A DNA stretch of 21,196 nt from Desulfuromonadaceae bacterium UBA5613 (lineage in GTDB: Bacteria > Desulfobacterota > Desulfuromonadia > Desulfuromonadales > UBA2197). The notes below the pieces were generated by a model, which made no database searches, had not been told where the DNA came from, and was given only the letters and a program-made list of their open reading frames with translations. The stretch spans positions 5,379 through 26,574 of the forward strand of contig DIKR01000066.1 in the NCBI GenBank assembly GCA_002424625.1, in the 5' to 3' direction. Position 1 is the first letter of the stretch; every line of letters starts with the position of its first letter. Both the position numbers and the translations under genes were made by a program. Shown piece after piece: positions 6,078 through 13,986 of this stretch.

Positions 6078-7558
6078 AGTCCCTTGCCGCGCGGCCGAAG
6101 GTCTGGGCTGCTTCCTTTCTGTTTGCTGTCGGCCTCCTTTTGCCGGCAACAAGTTCCGCTGCGAGCGCGGGATCAATCTTTACACTTTGGCCGCTTGTCG
6201 ATTATCGCTCTTCCCCGCAGAATAACTTTGCCAGCCTCGGCCTTGCCGGCCCGCTGCTGCGTTATGAACGGCATGATACAAGGACGCGTTTCGGGCTGCG
6301 CCCCCTCTATTATCGTGCAACAGATGAAAAAGGCGGCATTGAGAGTGATCTCCTTTATCCTCTGATGACGTATCGTTCGAATCAAGACGAACGTTCTTTT
6401 CAGTTTTTTCATCTCTTGACCTCTGATGTCAGTACCGAGGATGGGAGCGATTTCATGCTCTTCCCCTTCCTCTTTTATCGCAATCCTCCAGAGGGAGAAG
6501 GCTATTTCGCCTTCTTTCCAATTGGCGGCAAGATCTTGAACCGTTTCGGCCGCGACCGAATCCAGTTTGCTCTCTTCCCCCTTTATAGCAAGACCGAGCG
6601 CAAGGGAACGGAGACGACCAATCTTCTCTGGCCCTTCTTTTCGTTGACCCGCGGGGAAGATGAGCGCGGCTGGGCTTTCTGGCCTTTGTACGGAACCGCC
6701 GAAAAAAAAGGGGTCTATCATCGCAAGTTCATGCTCTGGCCCTTTTTCTTTCGTGGCGATGAACGTCTCGATACTTCGGAGCCCTTGCGGACGCGGGCCT
6801 TCTTTCCTTTTTTTTACTTTGCCGATTCGCCGACCCGTTTGGATCATACATATCTCTGGCCCTTCTTTCGCCATATCGAAGATGACCGTAAAGATCTTGA
6901 GGAGTGGAATTTCCCCTGGCCGATCTTTCGCATCATCGACGGCAAGGATCGGCAGATGCTCCGTCTCCTCCCCTTTTACAGTGATGATCGTACGGAGAAA
7001 TTGCACAGCCGCTGGCTGTTATGGCCTGTTTACAAGGAAGAAGAGCATACGACCCCGACCTACTCGTCGCAAAGACAGCGGGTTTTGTATTGGCTTTATT
7101 CCAATACAACAGAGCAATTTGTTGGGGAAAAAAGCGCATACCGGCATAGAATCGATCTCTGGCCGCTCTTAACTTTTGAAGAGAAGGACGGTTTGTCGCA
7201 CTTTAGCACTCTGGCGTTGCTCGAACCTTTTTTCCCCAACAACGAGCAGATAGAGCGGAACTGGTCACCTTTGTGGCGCATTTATCAACGTCGCTGGGAC
7301 AGCGCCGGGAATAACGCTTCGACCTTCCTCTGGAATCTGTACTGGAAGGAGCGGCGCGGGGACGACCTTCTTTTTGAATTATTTCCCTTGATTTACTATC
7401 GTGACGAGGAGAGTCTGCAACACTTTGAACTGTCGCTGCTCAAGGGCCTTTATCGGTACACGAGAGAATCTGAACGGTCGTGTTCTTATCTTTTTTATCT
7501 GCCGTGGGGTTGGTGTCATCCGTTAGCCGATAAAGGGCCACTGAAGGAGTTGCATTGA
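6074..7558 (+). CDS. Secreted protein with about 20 W/F-P-aromatic strand repeats
   Basis: This 494-residue product begins with GTG 6074 behind GGGGGAG at 6061-6067. A signal peptide is evident: basic KSLAARPK, a hydrophobic stretch about 11-24, and an Ala-rich cleavage region near ATSSAASA (25-32). The rest is a chain of short aromatic strands of the form [LAM][LF][WF]P[LFI][FY], for example FTLWPL (36), LYPLMTY (94), MLFPFLFY (128), ALFPLYS (166), LLWPFFS (184), AFWPLYG (201), MLWPFFF (220), AFFPFFY (242), YLWPFFR (260), LLWPVYK (315) and LFPLIYYR (436). In the central part the spacing is about 18-20 residues, and the links are charged. This suggests a beta-barrel or a beta-solenoid/propeller in the outer membrane or periplasm. 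I cannot name the family. Its stop overlaps the mlaE start (TGATG), linking it to lipid transport. Confidence 0.82.
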   Translation: MKSLAARPKVWAASFLFAVGLLLPATSSAASAGSIFTLWPLVDYRSSPQNNFASLGLAGPLLRYERHDTRTRFGLRPLYYRATDEKGGIESDLLYPLMTYRSNQDERSFQFFHLLTSDVSTEDGSDFMLFPFLFYRNPPEGEGYFAFFPIGGKILNRFGRDRIQFALFPLYSKTERKGTETTNLLWPFFSLTRGEDERGWAFWPLYGTAEKKGVYHRKFMLWPFFFRGDERLDTSEPLRTRAFFPFFYFADSPTRLDHTYLWPFFRHIEDDRKDLEEWNFPWPIFRIIDGKDRQMLRLLPFYSDDRTEKLHSRWLLWPVYKEEEHTTPTYSSQRQRVLYWLYSNTTEQFVGEKSAYRHRIDLWPLLTFEEKDGLSHFSTLALLEPFFPNNEQIERNWSPLWRIYQRRWDSAGNNASTFLWNLYWKERRGDDLLFELFPLIYYRDEESLQHFELSLLKGLYRYTRESERSCSYLFYLPWGWCHPLADKGPLKELH

Positions 7559-8325
7559 TGTTTCAATATGTTGGCCGCACACTCCTGGATATTAGTCAGA
7601 CGACCGGAGAAATGCTTAAACTCTTCTTCGCTACGGTCTATTTTTTTAAGGAAGCCCCCCGCAATCTCCCTTCGATCTTTCGACAGCTTGCGGAAATTGG
7701 TGTTAACACCTTGCCGATCGTCGCCCTCGCCGCTCTCTTTATCGGCATGGTTCTCGCTTTGCAAACCGGCTCAGCCCTTGTCCTTTATGGCTCCCAGAAT
7801 GTCATTGGCTCGATTGTCGGTCTCTCCATGGTGAAGGAGCTCGGTCCGGTGATGACCAGCCTCCTTGTTGCCGGGCGTGTTGGTTCGGCGATGGCGGCCG
7901 AGATCGGCGCCATGGAGATTTATGAAGAGATCGACGCACTCAAGACCCTGGAGATCAATCCGGTCCGCTATCTGGCCATGCCGAGGATGATCGCCTGTCT
8001 GGCCGCCGTCCCGGCATTAGTTGTCTTTGTCGTCTTTATCGGCATTTTGGGGGGAGGAGTCATCTGTGCGATCAATCCCCAGATATCAGTACCGATCAAC
8101 ACCTACTACGATGGGATCGTTACCTCGATGGAGGCGATGGATATTGTCAAGGGATTGACCAAGGCGCTGGTCTTTGGTGGCATCATCGGTCTGGTCAGTT
8201 GCTATGTCGGATTCAAGACGACCGGCGGCGCTCGCGGCATCGGTCGCTCAACGACCCGCTCGGTGGTTATGTCTTTTCTCCTGATCTTTGTTGCCAACTA
8301 CTTTTTGACGCGGATGATGATGTAG
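7558..8325 (+). CDS. mlaE: MlaE-family ABC transporter permease
   Basis: This 255-residue inner-membrane permease belongs to the MlaE/YrbE family, which with MlaF and MlaD moves phospholipids between the inner and outer membrane. It has an amphipathic N-terminal helix and about five membrane segments. The conserved family block is visible at 93-128: KELGPVMTSLLVAGRVGSA, then EIGAMEIYEEIDALKT, followed by NPVRYLAMPR. The C-terminal stretch GARGIGRSTTRSVV also fits. ATG 7558 has AAGGAG at 7544-7549. An in-frame TTG at 7555 is possible but less suited. The start overlaps the previous stop, and mlaF follows after about 40 bases. Confidence 0.93.
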   Translation: MFQYVGRTLLDISQTTGEMLKLFFATVYFFKEAPRNLPSIFRQLAEIGVNTLPIVALAALFIGMVLALQTGSALVLYGSQNVIGSIVGLSMVKELGPVMTSLLVAGRVGSAMAAEIGAMEIYEEIDALKTLEINPVRYLAMPRMIACLAAVPALVVFVVFIGILGGGVICAINPQISVPINTYYDGIVTSMEAMDIVKGLTKALVFGGIIGLVSCYVGFKTTGGARGIGRSTTRSVVMSFLLIFVANYFLTRMMM

Positions 8326-8366
8326 AATGGTTACGGTACAGTTGACCGGGAAGTGTGAGTCGATTC

Positions 8367-9236
8367 ATGGCAAATGAGAAGGATGAGACAGTCTCCGAAG
8401 GATTCTTCAGCCGTATTACGCACGGCTTCAGTGCACCGATTTTTCAGGAAGGAAACTCCCATACGGCCGTGAACTATAACGAGTCCCGCGGGGTGGGGAT
8501 CAAGATCATTGATCTCCACAAATCTTTCGCCGGTCAGCCGGTTCTGCGTGGAATCAATCTCGAAATTTCCCCCGGAGAAACCTTCTCGATTATCGGTCCG
8601 TCAGGGACCGGCAAGAGCGTTTTGCTCAAGCATATTGTCCGCCTGCTCCAGCCTGATTCCGGTCAGATTTTAGTCGATGATCAGGATATCAATGCTCCTC
8701 TTGCTGAGGGGGAGAGGCGGGATTACCGCTATAGCATGGTCTTTCAGTCATCAGCTCTCTTTAATTCTCTGACTGTTGGCGAAAATGTCGGTTTGTGGCT
8801 GCGCGAAAACCGGATCTGTCCCGAAGCCCGGATACGCCAGATCATCAGGGAAAAACTCGCCCTCGTCAACCTTGCCGGCAAGGAGGAGAAGTTAACCTCT
8901 GAGCTCTCCGGCGGGATGAAGAAACGCGTCGCGATTGCCCGTTCGCTGGCAATGAATCCCGATTTGATCCTTTACGATGAACCGACAGCAGAGCTTGACC
9001 CGGTGACATCTGATGAGTTGGCACATGTGATTACCGATCTCAAGTCCAAGGTCAAGTTGACGACGGTGATCGTCACGCATGATTTGAACTTTGCCCTTTA
9101 TCTTTCTGATCGGGTCGCCATGATTAATCCTGAAGGGATTGTTGAAGTCGGGACCCCTGAACAAATCAAAGCAAGCCAGAATCCTTTGGTGCGCAATTTT
9201 ATTTACACCACTACCAAAGGGCTTAAGGGAGAATAA
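8367..9236 (+). CDS. mlaF: MlaF-family ABC transporter ATPase
   Basis: This cytoplasmic ATPase of the Mla-type phospholipid transporter is 289 residues from ATG 8367. GTG 8355 would add four residues, and neither start has a strong ribosome site. Motifs in order are Walker A GPSGTGKS (77-84), Q-loop Q127, signature LSGGM (180-184), Walker B LILYDEP (200-206) with D204 and E205, and switch His H238 (VTHD). All catalytic residues are present. Two oddities stand out: about 44 extra residues precede the ABC domain, and the D-loop region reads PTAELDP instead of the more usual PTAGLDP. It sits between mlaE and mlaD, four bases before the latter. Confidence 0.93.
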   Translation: MANEKDETVSEGFFSRITHGFSAPIFQEGNSHTAVNYNESRGVGIKIIDLHKSFAGQPVLRGINLEISPGETFSIIGPSGTGKSVLLKHIVRLLQPDSGQILVDDQDINAPLAEGERRDYRYSMVFQSSALFNSLTVGENVGLWLRENRICPEARIRQIIREKLALVNLAGKEEKLTSELSGGMKKRVAIARSLAMNPDLILYDEPTAELDPVTSDELAHVITDLKSKVKLTTVIVTHDLNFALYLSDRVAMINPEGIVEVGTPEQIKASQNPLVRNFIYTTTKGLKGE

Positions 9237-9240
9237 CAAT

Positions 9241-10329
9241 ATGACAATGACAATAGAAAAGAAGGTCGGTATCTTCTTTCTTCTTTCCCTGATTACTCTG
9301 GGAGTGATGATTGAGCTGGTTCAGGATTGGAACCCCTTCGAACGCCGGGTTGGTTATACCACTTATTTTAATGCAGTGGTCGGTCTCAAAGTCGGCGATC
9401 CGGTGATGGTCGCCGGCGTTAATGTCGGCAAGGTTACCTCCATCCGCATCGATGACGGGAAGGTCCGCACCGACTTTGAAGTGCTGCTCGACACGGTGAT
9501 CAAAGAAGATTCTATTGCTGCGATTAATCAGACCAGTTTGCTCGGTGGGACCTTCCTCGGTGTCGATTTCGGAACTAAAAACGCCAAAGTCCTCCCCCCC
9601 GGTAGTGTCATCAGCAGTCGTGACGGCGTCTCGATCGCTGATCTCCTCGACAGCTTTAATCGCAATCAGAACGAAACCTTTGCCATGGTTCAGGATATTC
9701 TGCGTGACAGCCGAGAACCCTTTGTGACTCTTCTGCAGCGCCTTGAATCGGTCGTCAGCAAGGTCGATAGCGGTCAGGGGACGATCGGTCGCCTGATCAA
9801 CGAAGACGAAATCTACGTCGAGCTTAACCAGACTTTGAGTGAATTGCGGCAAATCGTCACGAGCGTCAAGGAAGGAAACGGTACTCTCGGCAAGTTGATT
9901 GTTGATCCCGGCCTTTATGATAATGCCAATGCCACTGCCGATCAGTTGAAAAATCTTGCGGAGAAGATCAACGCCGGTGAAGGGACGCTTGGCAAACTCG
10001 TTAATAATGATACTGTTTATAATGAACTCTCCGACGCCCTTGCCGATATTCGTCAAATCGTTGCCAAAGTCAATCAAGGCGAAGGAAGTCTTGGAAAGCT
10101 GGTGAATGATCCGGCACTGTATGATCAAGTTGCCGGGACAGCGCGGCGAGCCAACAATATCTTGACCAAAGTGGATGAAGGGCAGGGGACGCTGGGCCGG
10201 TTGGTGAATGAGGATGGTCTTTACCGTCAGTCGGAAGCGACGCTGAATAAAGTCGATCGTGCCGTCAGCGGCATGAGTGATTCCGGACCGATGTCGGCCC
10301 TTGGTACGGTGATCGGGACATTTTTTTAG
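9241..10329 (+). CDS. mlaD: MlaD/MCE-domain substrate-binding protein with long repeat tail
   Basis: This 362-residue protein is anchored in the inner membrane by one N-terminal helix (about 9-27) and carries one MCE domain (about 37-127, with GLKVGDPVMVAGVNVGKV and NQTSLLGGTFLGVDFG). MCE domains form hexameric rings that pass lipid across the periplasm. E. coli MlaD is about half as long. The extra C-terminal part is helical and contains five copies of G[QNE]G[TS][IL]G[RK]L[IV]..[DN]..[LIV]Y, starting at residues 178, 212, 246, 280 and 314, an exact 34-residue period. ATG 9241 is preceded by AAGGGAG at 9225-9231. The open frame extends upstream into mlaF, but without a supporting start. No mlaC or mlaB gene follows in the window. 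Confidence 0.92.
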   Translation: MTMTIEKKVGIFFLLSLITLGVMIELVQDWNPFERRVGYTTYFNAVVGLKVGDPVMVAGVNVGKVTSIRIDDGKVRTDFEVLLDTVIKEDSIAAINQTSLLGGTFLGVDFGTKNAKVLPPGSVISSRDGVSIADLLDSFNRNQNETFAMVQDILRDSREPFVTLLQRLESVVSKVDSGQGTIGRLINEDEIYVELNQTLSELRQIVTSVKEGNGTLGKLIVDPGLYDNANATADQLKNLAEKINAGEGTLGKLVNNDTVYNELSDALADIRQIVAKVNQGEGSLGKLVNDPALYDQVAGTARRANNILTKVDEGQGTLGRLVNEDGLYRQSEATLNKVDRAVSGMSDSGPMSALGTVIGTFF

Positions 10330-10360
10330 TTTTTTGTGGTTTGCTCATTATTCTGAGTCG

Positions 10361-10389
10361 TTGACTATTCTTACCGCTTTTGTTTAAAT
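10361..10389 (+). promoter_or_regulatory. Candidate promoter of the aminotransferase gene
   Basis: TTGACT (10361-10366) and TTAAAT (10384-10389) are 17 bases apart in the 114-base A/T-rich gap after mlaD. The match to the -10 consensus is moderate. No convincing hairpin terminator is visible for the mla operon, although a T-run (10320-10327) follows its end. Confidence 0.4.
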
Positions 10390-10443
10390 AATCGCGCCCT
10401 CAGGGAACTAACATCACTTTCCAACATCAAAGGAAACCATCTC

Positions 10444-11757
10444 ATGAATCCCCTCGCAAAAGAACTGAACGATCACATCCTTGAACAAAACCCCCATGTT
10501 TTGGCGATGCTTTCAGATTTGGGTAAGAATCTCTTTTTCCCCAAAGGGATTCTGACGCAATCGGCCGAAGCCAAAGAAAAGGCGCATAAGTTTAATGCGA
10601 CCATCGGTATTGCCACGGAGAATGGCGGTCCGATGTATCTGCAATGTATTCAGGACAAACTCGGCAACTTCGACCCGAAGGATATTTATCCCTACGCTCC
10701 CCCCGCCGGCAAGCCGGAGTTGCGGGCGCTGTGGCGCGAAAAGATGCTGCGGGAAAATCCCAGCCAGCAGGGGAAGCACTTCAGCACGCCGATCGTCACC
10801 AATGCGTTAACGCACGGCCTGTCGATTGTCGGGGATATGTTTGTCGGCGTTGGCGATCATGTTGTCCTCCCGGACATGTTCTGGGGGAACTACAATCTCA
10901 CCTTTGGCACCTGTAACGGCGGGATCATCAAAAAACACAACACCTTTACCCCGGACGGTGGTTACGATGTTGACGCCTTCCGTGCCGCTCTGCAGGCCAC
11001 CGCAGCAGAGAAGGGGAAGGCGGTTGTTATTCTTAACTTCCCGAATAATCCGAGTGGTTACACCCCGACGGTCCCGGAAGGGGACGCGATTGTTGCGGCC
11101 ATTCTCGATGTCGCCAACAGCGGCTGTAACATTGTCGTTGTTACCGACGATGCCTACTTTGGCCTCTTCTACGAAGACTCGATGCAAGAGTCTCTATTTG
11201 GTAAACTCGCCAACCTGCATCCGCGCATTCTCGCCATTAAACTCGACGGCGCGACCAAAGAAGAGTTTGTCTGGGGATTCCGTACCGGCTTCATCACCTT
11301 CGCCGAAGGGCACAGCGAAGATAAGACCATGGTTCTGAATGCTTTGGAAAAGAAGGCGATGGGGATCATCCGCGCCAAGATCTCCAACTGTCCGCATCCT
11401 TCCCAGACCTTTGTCATTGAAGCTCTCCGTTCGCCGAATTTTATTGCCCAGAAGCAGGAAAAGTTCGAGATCATGAAAGGTCGCTCTCTGGCGGTTAAAG
11501 AAGTCCTGAACAGCGGTAAATTTAACGATGTCTGGACCTATTACCCCTTCAATTCGGGTTACTTCATGTGCCTCAAACTCAAGGGGGTCGAAGCCGAACC
11601 GTTGCGCCTTTATCTCCTGGATAAATACGGCGTCGGGACGATTTCCACCAACAAGACTGATCTGCGCATTGCCTTCTCCTGCATTGCAGCGCAAGACATT
11701 CCCGAACTCTTTGACATCATCGCCAAAGCGACGCGGGAACTGGCTGCCAAAGGATAA
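10444..11757 (+). CDS. PLP-dependent class I/II aminotransferase
   Basis: This 437-residue fold type I enzyme should move an amino group between an amino acid and a 2-oxo acid in the cytoplasm. Visible landmarks are NFPNNPSGY (198-206) with the pyridoxal-ring Asn, TDDAYFG (234-240) with D236 and Y238, the likely Schiff-base lysine K272 in DGATKEEFVWGFR with R280 nearby, and a C-terminal LRIAF whose Arg (408) should bind the substrate carboxylate. The N-terminal 60 residues (ending in GIATENGGPMYL) differ from the common aspartate aminotransferases, so I do not assign a substrate. AAAGGAAA lies shortly before ATG 10444. It appears to be monocistronic, followed by tRNA-Gly with its own promoter. 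Confidence 0.88.
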   Translation: MNPLAKELNDHILEQNPHVLAMLSDLGKNLFFPKGILTQSAEAKEKAHKFNATIGIATENGGPMYLQCIQDKLGNFDPKDIYPYAPPAGKPELRALWREKMLRENPSQQGKHFSTPIVTNALTHGLSIVGDMFVGVGDHVVLPDMFWGNYNLTFGTCNGGIIKKHNTFTPDGGYDVDAFRAALQATAAEKGKAVVILNFPNNPSGYTPTVPEGDAIVAAILDVANSGCNIVVVTDDAYFGLFYEDSMQESLFGKLANLHPRILAIKLDGATKEEFVWGFRTGFITFAEGHSEDKTMVLNALEKKAMGIIRAKISNCPHPSQTFVIEALRSPNFIAQKQEKFEIMKGRSLAVKEVLNSGKFNDVWTYYPFNSGYFMCLKLKGVEAEPLRLYLLDKYGVGTISTNKTDLRIAFSCIAAQDIPELFDIIAKATRELAAKG

Positions 11758-11774
11758 AACGGATTAAAAGAGGA

Positions 11775-11803
11775 TTGACAACATCACTCTTCTTCTCTAT
11801 TAT
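11775..11803 (+). promoter_or_regulatory. Near-consensus sigma70 promoter of tRNA-Gly
   Basis: TTGACA (11775-11780) and TATTAT (11798-11803) are exactly 17 bases apart. Transcription should begin about 11810, a few bases before the tRNA. Confidence 0.8.
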
Positions 11804-11816
11804 CCGCGAACACATT

Positions 11817-11891
11817 GCGGGAATAACTCAGTGGTAGAGTGCAACCTTCCCAAGGTTGAGGTCGCGAGTTCGAATCTCGTTTCCCGCTCCA
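11817..11891 (+). tRNA. tRNA-Gly (anticodon CCC)
   Basis: A 75-nt cloverleaf. The acceptor stem GCGGGAA pairs with TTCCCGC, followed by U discriminator and encoded CCA. The D-arm is CTCAGTGGTAGAG, the anticodon stem CAACC/GGTTG holds loop TTCCCAA (CCC), and the T-arm is GCGAG-TTCGAAT-CTCGT. CCC reads GGG codons. Confidence 0.97.
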
Positions 11892-11901
11892 TAGAAAAAT
11901 C

Positions 11902-11935
11902 AAAGGACTTAGCCGATTCGGTTAAGTCCTTTTTT
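11902..11935 (+). terminator. Terminator after tRNA-Gly, probably bidirectional
   Basis: AAAGGACTTA (11902-11911) pairs with TAAGTCCTTT (11923-11932), with CCG/CGG pairing extending toward the loop, and a T-run follows. The opposite strand also ends in a T-rich run, so it can serve the convergent amidotransferase gene. Confidence 0.82.
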
Positions 11936-11954
11936 CATGGTTGCGTTTTTTGAA

Positions 11955-12638
11955 TCAATTCTCACGGATTATTCGATTGAGCAGCTCTTCAAGCAGTAGG
12001 TTGCCGGCATCGTAAAGATCCGCGGAGGCGCCAAGAATTTCTTGCGGGCTCTGGATAAAGGGGGCATCGACGAATTCATCACTGCCGGTCTCGATAAAGC
12101 GCTGGACGAGTTCCGGGGTGGCCTCCAGGTGAAATTGCAGAGCAAGGACATTGTCTTTGTACAAAAAGGCTTGATGGACGCAGGCTTCGGAGCGGGCGAG
12201 AAGGCTGGCCCCAACAGGGAGATCGAAGGTGTCGCCATGCCACTGAAAGACGGTGGTGCTCGGCAGGGTAAGGGGTGCGTTCACCGCCAGCCCTTCGATC
12301 GGCAGCCAGCCGATCTCCTTGTGCGGGTTGGGTTTGACCTCGGCGCCGAGAGCGCTGGCGATGAGCTGCGAGCCGAGGCAGATGCCGAGGACCGGACGCT
12401 GGCGGTCGATGATCTGGCGGATGAAAACTTTTTCGGCGACCAGCCAGGGGAATTCCCCTTCGTCATTAACGCTCATCGGTCCGCCGAGGATGATCAGGAG
12501 ATCGACAGCGTCCGGGGCCGGGCAAACCTCTCCGTCGTCGAGCCGGACGATCTGTTTCGTCGTGGCGTGACGGGCGAGCCAGGGAGCGAGGCTTCCCGGC
12601 CCTTCGATCGGATGATGTTGGAGGATAACGGCATGCAT
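11955..12638 (-). CDS. Class I glutamine amidotransferase (GMP synthase-like)
   Basis: This 227-residue stand-alone amidotransferase domain of the DJ-1/PfpI-like superfamily resembles the glutaminase half of GMP synthase. The triad is present: nucleophile C87 in GICLGSQ, H170 and E172 in LQFHLEA. The oxyanion-loop strand LLIILGGPMSV (47-57) also fits. There is no synthetase domain and the length is too short for GuaA, so the true substrate is unknown. Members of this stand-alone group include gamma-glutamyl hydrolases and subunits of amide-forming enzymes. AAGGAG (minus strand, 12644-12649) lies five bases before the ATG. It follows the M24 peptidase gene by 19 bases on the same strand, so the two are likely co-transcribed. 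Confidence 0.88.
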   Translation of the reverse strand: MHAVILQHHPIEGPGSLAPWLARHATTKQIVRLDDGEVCPAPDAVDLLIILGGPMSVNDEGEFPWLVAEKVFIRQIIDRQRPVLGICLGSQLIASALGAEVKPNPHKEIGWLPIEGLAVNAPLTLPSTTVFQWHGDTFDLPVGASLLARSEACVHQAFLYKDNVLALQFHLEATPELVQRFIETGSDEFVDAPFIQSPQEILGASADLYDAGNLLLEELLNRIIREN

Positions 12639-12657
12639 CTCTGCTCCTTCAGTTGAC

Positions 12658-13848
12658 TTAAAGGATGACGAGCTCTTCGCTGGAAAAGGTGATGTGCTTG
12701 ATGCCGTCGTCGGTCACGCGGAAAGTGTTTTCAATGCCGACGGCACCGAGGCCGGCAAAGACCGCTTTCGGTTCGAAGGCGAAGACCATGCCGGTTTCAA
12801 GGACACGATCATGGAAGCCGCGGGCGATAAAGGGATACTCGTCAATCTCGATACCGACGCCGTGGCCGATAAAGGAGACCTGCGCACCGGGATTGCCCAT
12901 GAAGCTCTCCTGGTAGCCGAGTTCGCAGGCGTATTGGTGACAGTTGTCGTAAATTGCCCCCCAACTGACGCCGGGTTTGGCAATCTCTTTCAAGCGATTT
13001 TCGATACGAATCATGTCGTCGTAAGCGCGGTGCAGCTTCTCAGGCAAACCGCCGATGCAGAAGACCCGGGTCTGGTCGGCGAGATAGCCGTCAAAAGCGC
13101 CGCAAAAATCGACGATAATCGGTTCATTAGCGCGGATACTCCGATAGCTCGCCCCTTGGCCGACAGCGGGGGTGAGACCCATGCCGCCGAGGGGGGTATC
13201 GCAGTAGGCCGGGGCGGCACTGTCGGTACCGGAGGTAATTTGCCCGTAAAAGAGCTCACCGTTGTAAGAGCGCATGCGAATGACACCGGGGTGACCTTCA
13301 CGACGAGCGCAGTATTCAAGCTCAGCGGCGAGTTCGAGTTCGGTCATGCCGACCTTGATGACCTCTTTGGCACGTTGATGCACACGGTCGATCTGCAGAG
13401 CGCAATCTTTGATGATGGAGATTTCATAAGGGGATTTGATGGCGCGCACCCGGCGGATCAGATCGGTGGCATTGCTCGTCGTCGCTTGCGGGAAGACTTT
13501 GCTGATGCGCTGGAAAAGGTCGACAGAGAGGACATCAAGCTCCATGCCGAGCTTTTGCGGCGCTGTCAGCCCGTACCCTTGAATAAGGCCGGGGAGATCC
13601 TTGGGACTCTTGAGCGGCAGGATCTCCTTCAGCCCCGATTCCATCCGCGCCCGGCCGAAATCCTTGCGGACAAAGTAGAGGGGATCACCCGTGGCCGGGA
13701 CATAAAGAATTCCTTGTTGAATTGTGCCGGTAAAGTAAAATAGATCGGCATTCTGCACCATGATGATAGCGTCAAAACCTTCGTTTTGCATTAAATCCTG
13801 TAAGCGGGCGCAGCGGGAACGGAGTTCCTGAGCAGGAGTAATACGCAT
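12658..13848 (-). CDS. M24 family metallopeptidase (Xaa-Pro aminopeptidase/creatinase-like)
   Basis: This 396-residue protein has a creatinase-like N-terminal domain (to about 130) and a C-terminal pita-bread catalytic domain. All five metal ligands of an active dinuclear peptidase are visible: D247 (IIVDFCG), D258 (YLADQTR), H329 (FIGHGVGIE), E359 (FAFEPK) and E373 (GIENTF). It should cleave Xaa-Pro peptides or a related amide in the cytoplasm; specificity cannot be read here. ATG 13848 follows TAGGAG (minus strand, 13855-13860). It heads a two-gene unit with the amidotransferase and is divergent from phoH across a 138-base gap. Confidence 0.92.
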   Translation of the reverse strand: MRITPAQELRSRCARLQDLMQNEGFDAIIMVQNADLFYFTGTIQQGILYVPATGDPLYFVRKDFGRARMESGLKEILPLKSPKDLPGLIQGYGLTAPQKLGMELDVLSVDLFQRISKVFPQATTSNATDLIRRVRAIKSPYEISIIKDCALQIDRVHQRAKEVIKVGMTELELAAELEYCARREGHPGVIRMRSYNGELFYGQITSGTDSAAPAYCDTPLGGMGLTPAVGQGASYRSIRANEPIIVDFCGAFDGYLADQTRVFCIGGLPEKLHRAYDDMIRIENRLKEIAKPGVSWGAIYDNCHQYACELGYQESFMGNPGAQVSFIGHGVGIEIDEYPFIARGFHDRVLETGMVFAFEPKAVFAGLGAVGIENTFRVTDDGIKHITFSSEELVIL

Positions 13849-13940
13849 GTCGATCTCCTAGAAGGGGTGATAACGGTTCGGATTTTTTCGCGAGTTTACG
13901 CAACTTTTTATTGGTCGTCCAGCCCCTTCTGCGAAGACCG

Positions 13941-13969
13941 TTGATTTCATTTGAGGAGGATGTTATTTT
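13941..13969 (+). promoter_or_regulatory. Tentative promoter of the phoH operon
   Basis: TTGATT (13941-13946) and TATTTT (13964-13969) are 17 bases apart. If it is used, the transcript would start only about ten bases before the phoH TTG codon, leaving a very short leader and placing the GAGGAGG at 13953-13959 outside the message. Confidence 0.3.
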
Positions 13970-13986
13970 CTTAAAGTAACTCATCC

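Noticed and set aside
6173..7006. 277-codon open frame on the minus strand
   Set aside because: Antisense to the W/F-P repeat gene, which has a signal peptide, a ribosome site and coupled neighbours.
8327..8377. 16-codon ATG ORF between mlaE and mlaF
   Set aside because: It runs into the mlaF start, has no proper ribosome site and no hydrophobic or other pattern.
9139..9240. Extension of mlaD upstream into mlaF
   Set aside because: The frame is open by chance; ATG 9241 has an AAGGGAG site and begins the expected short cytoplasmic end plus membrane anchor.
9223..10128. 301-codon open frame on the minus strand
   Set aside because: Antisense to mlaD; its repetitive look merely mirrors the 34-residue repeats on the coding strand.
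12694..13743. 349-codon open frame on the plus strand
   Set aside because: It lies wholly antisense to the M24 peptidase, whose metal ligands and family length are complete; it is a by-product of codon bias.
13860..13942. Two interleaved inverted repeats (AGAAGGGG/CCCCTTCT and AACGGT/ACCGTT) between the divergent M24 and phoH genes
   Set aside because: The arms are short, more than 50 bases apart and cross each other rather than nest; likely chance without conservation data.
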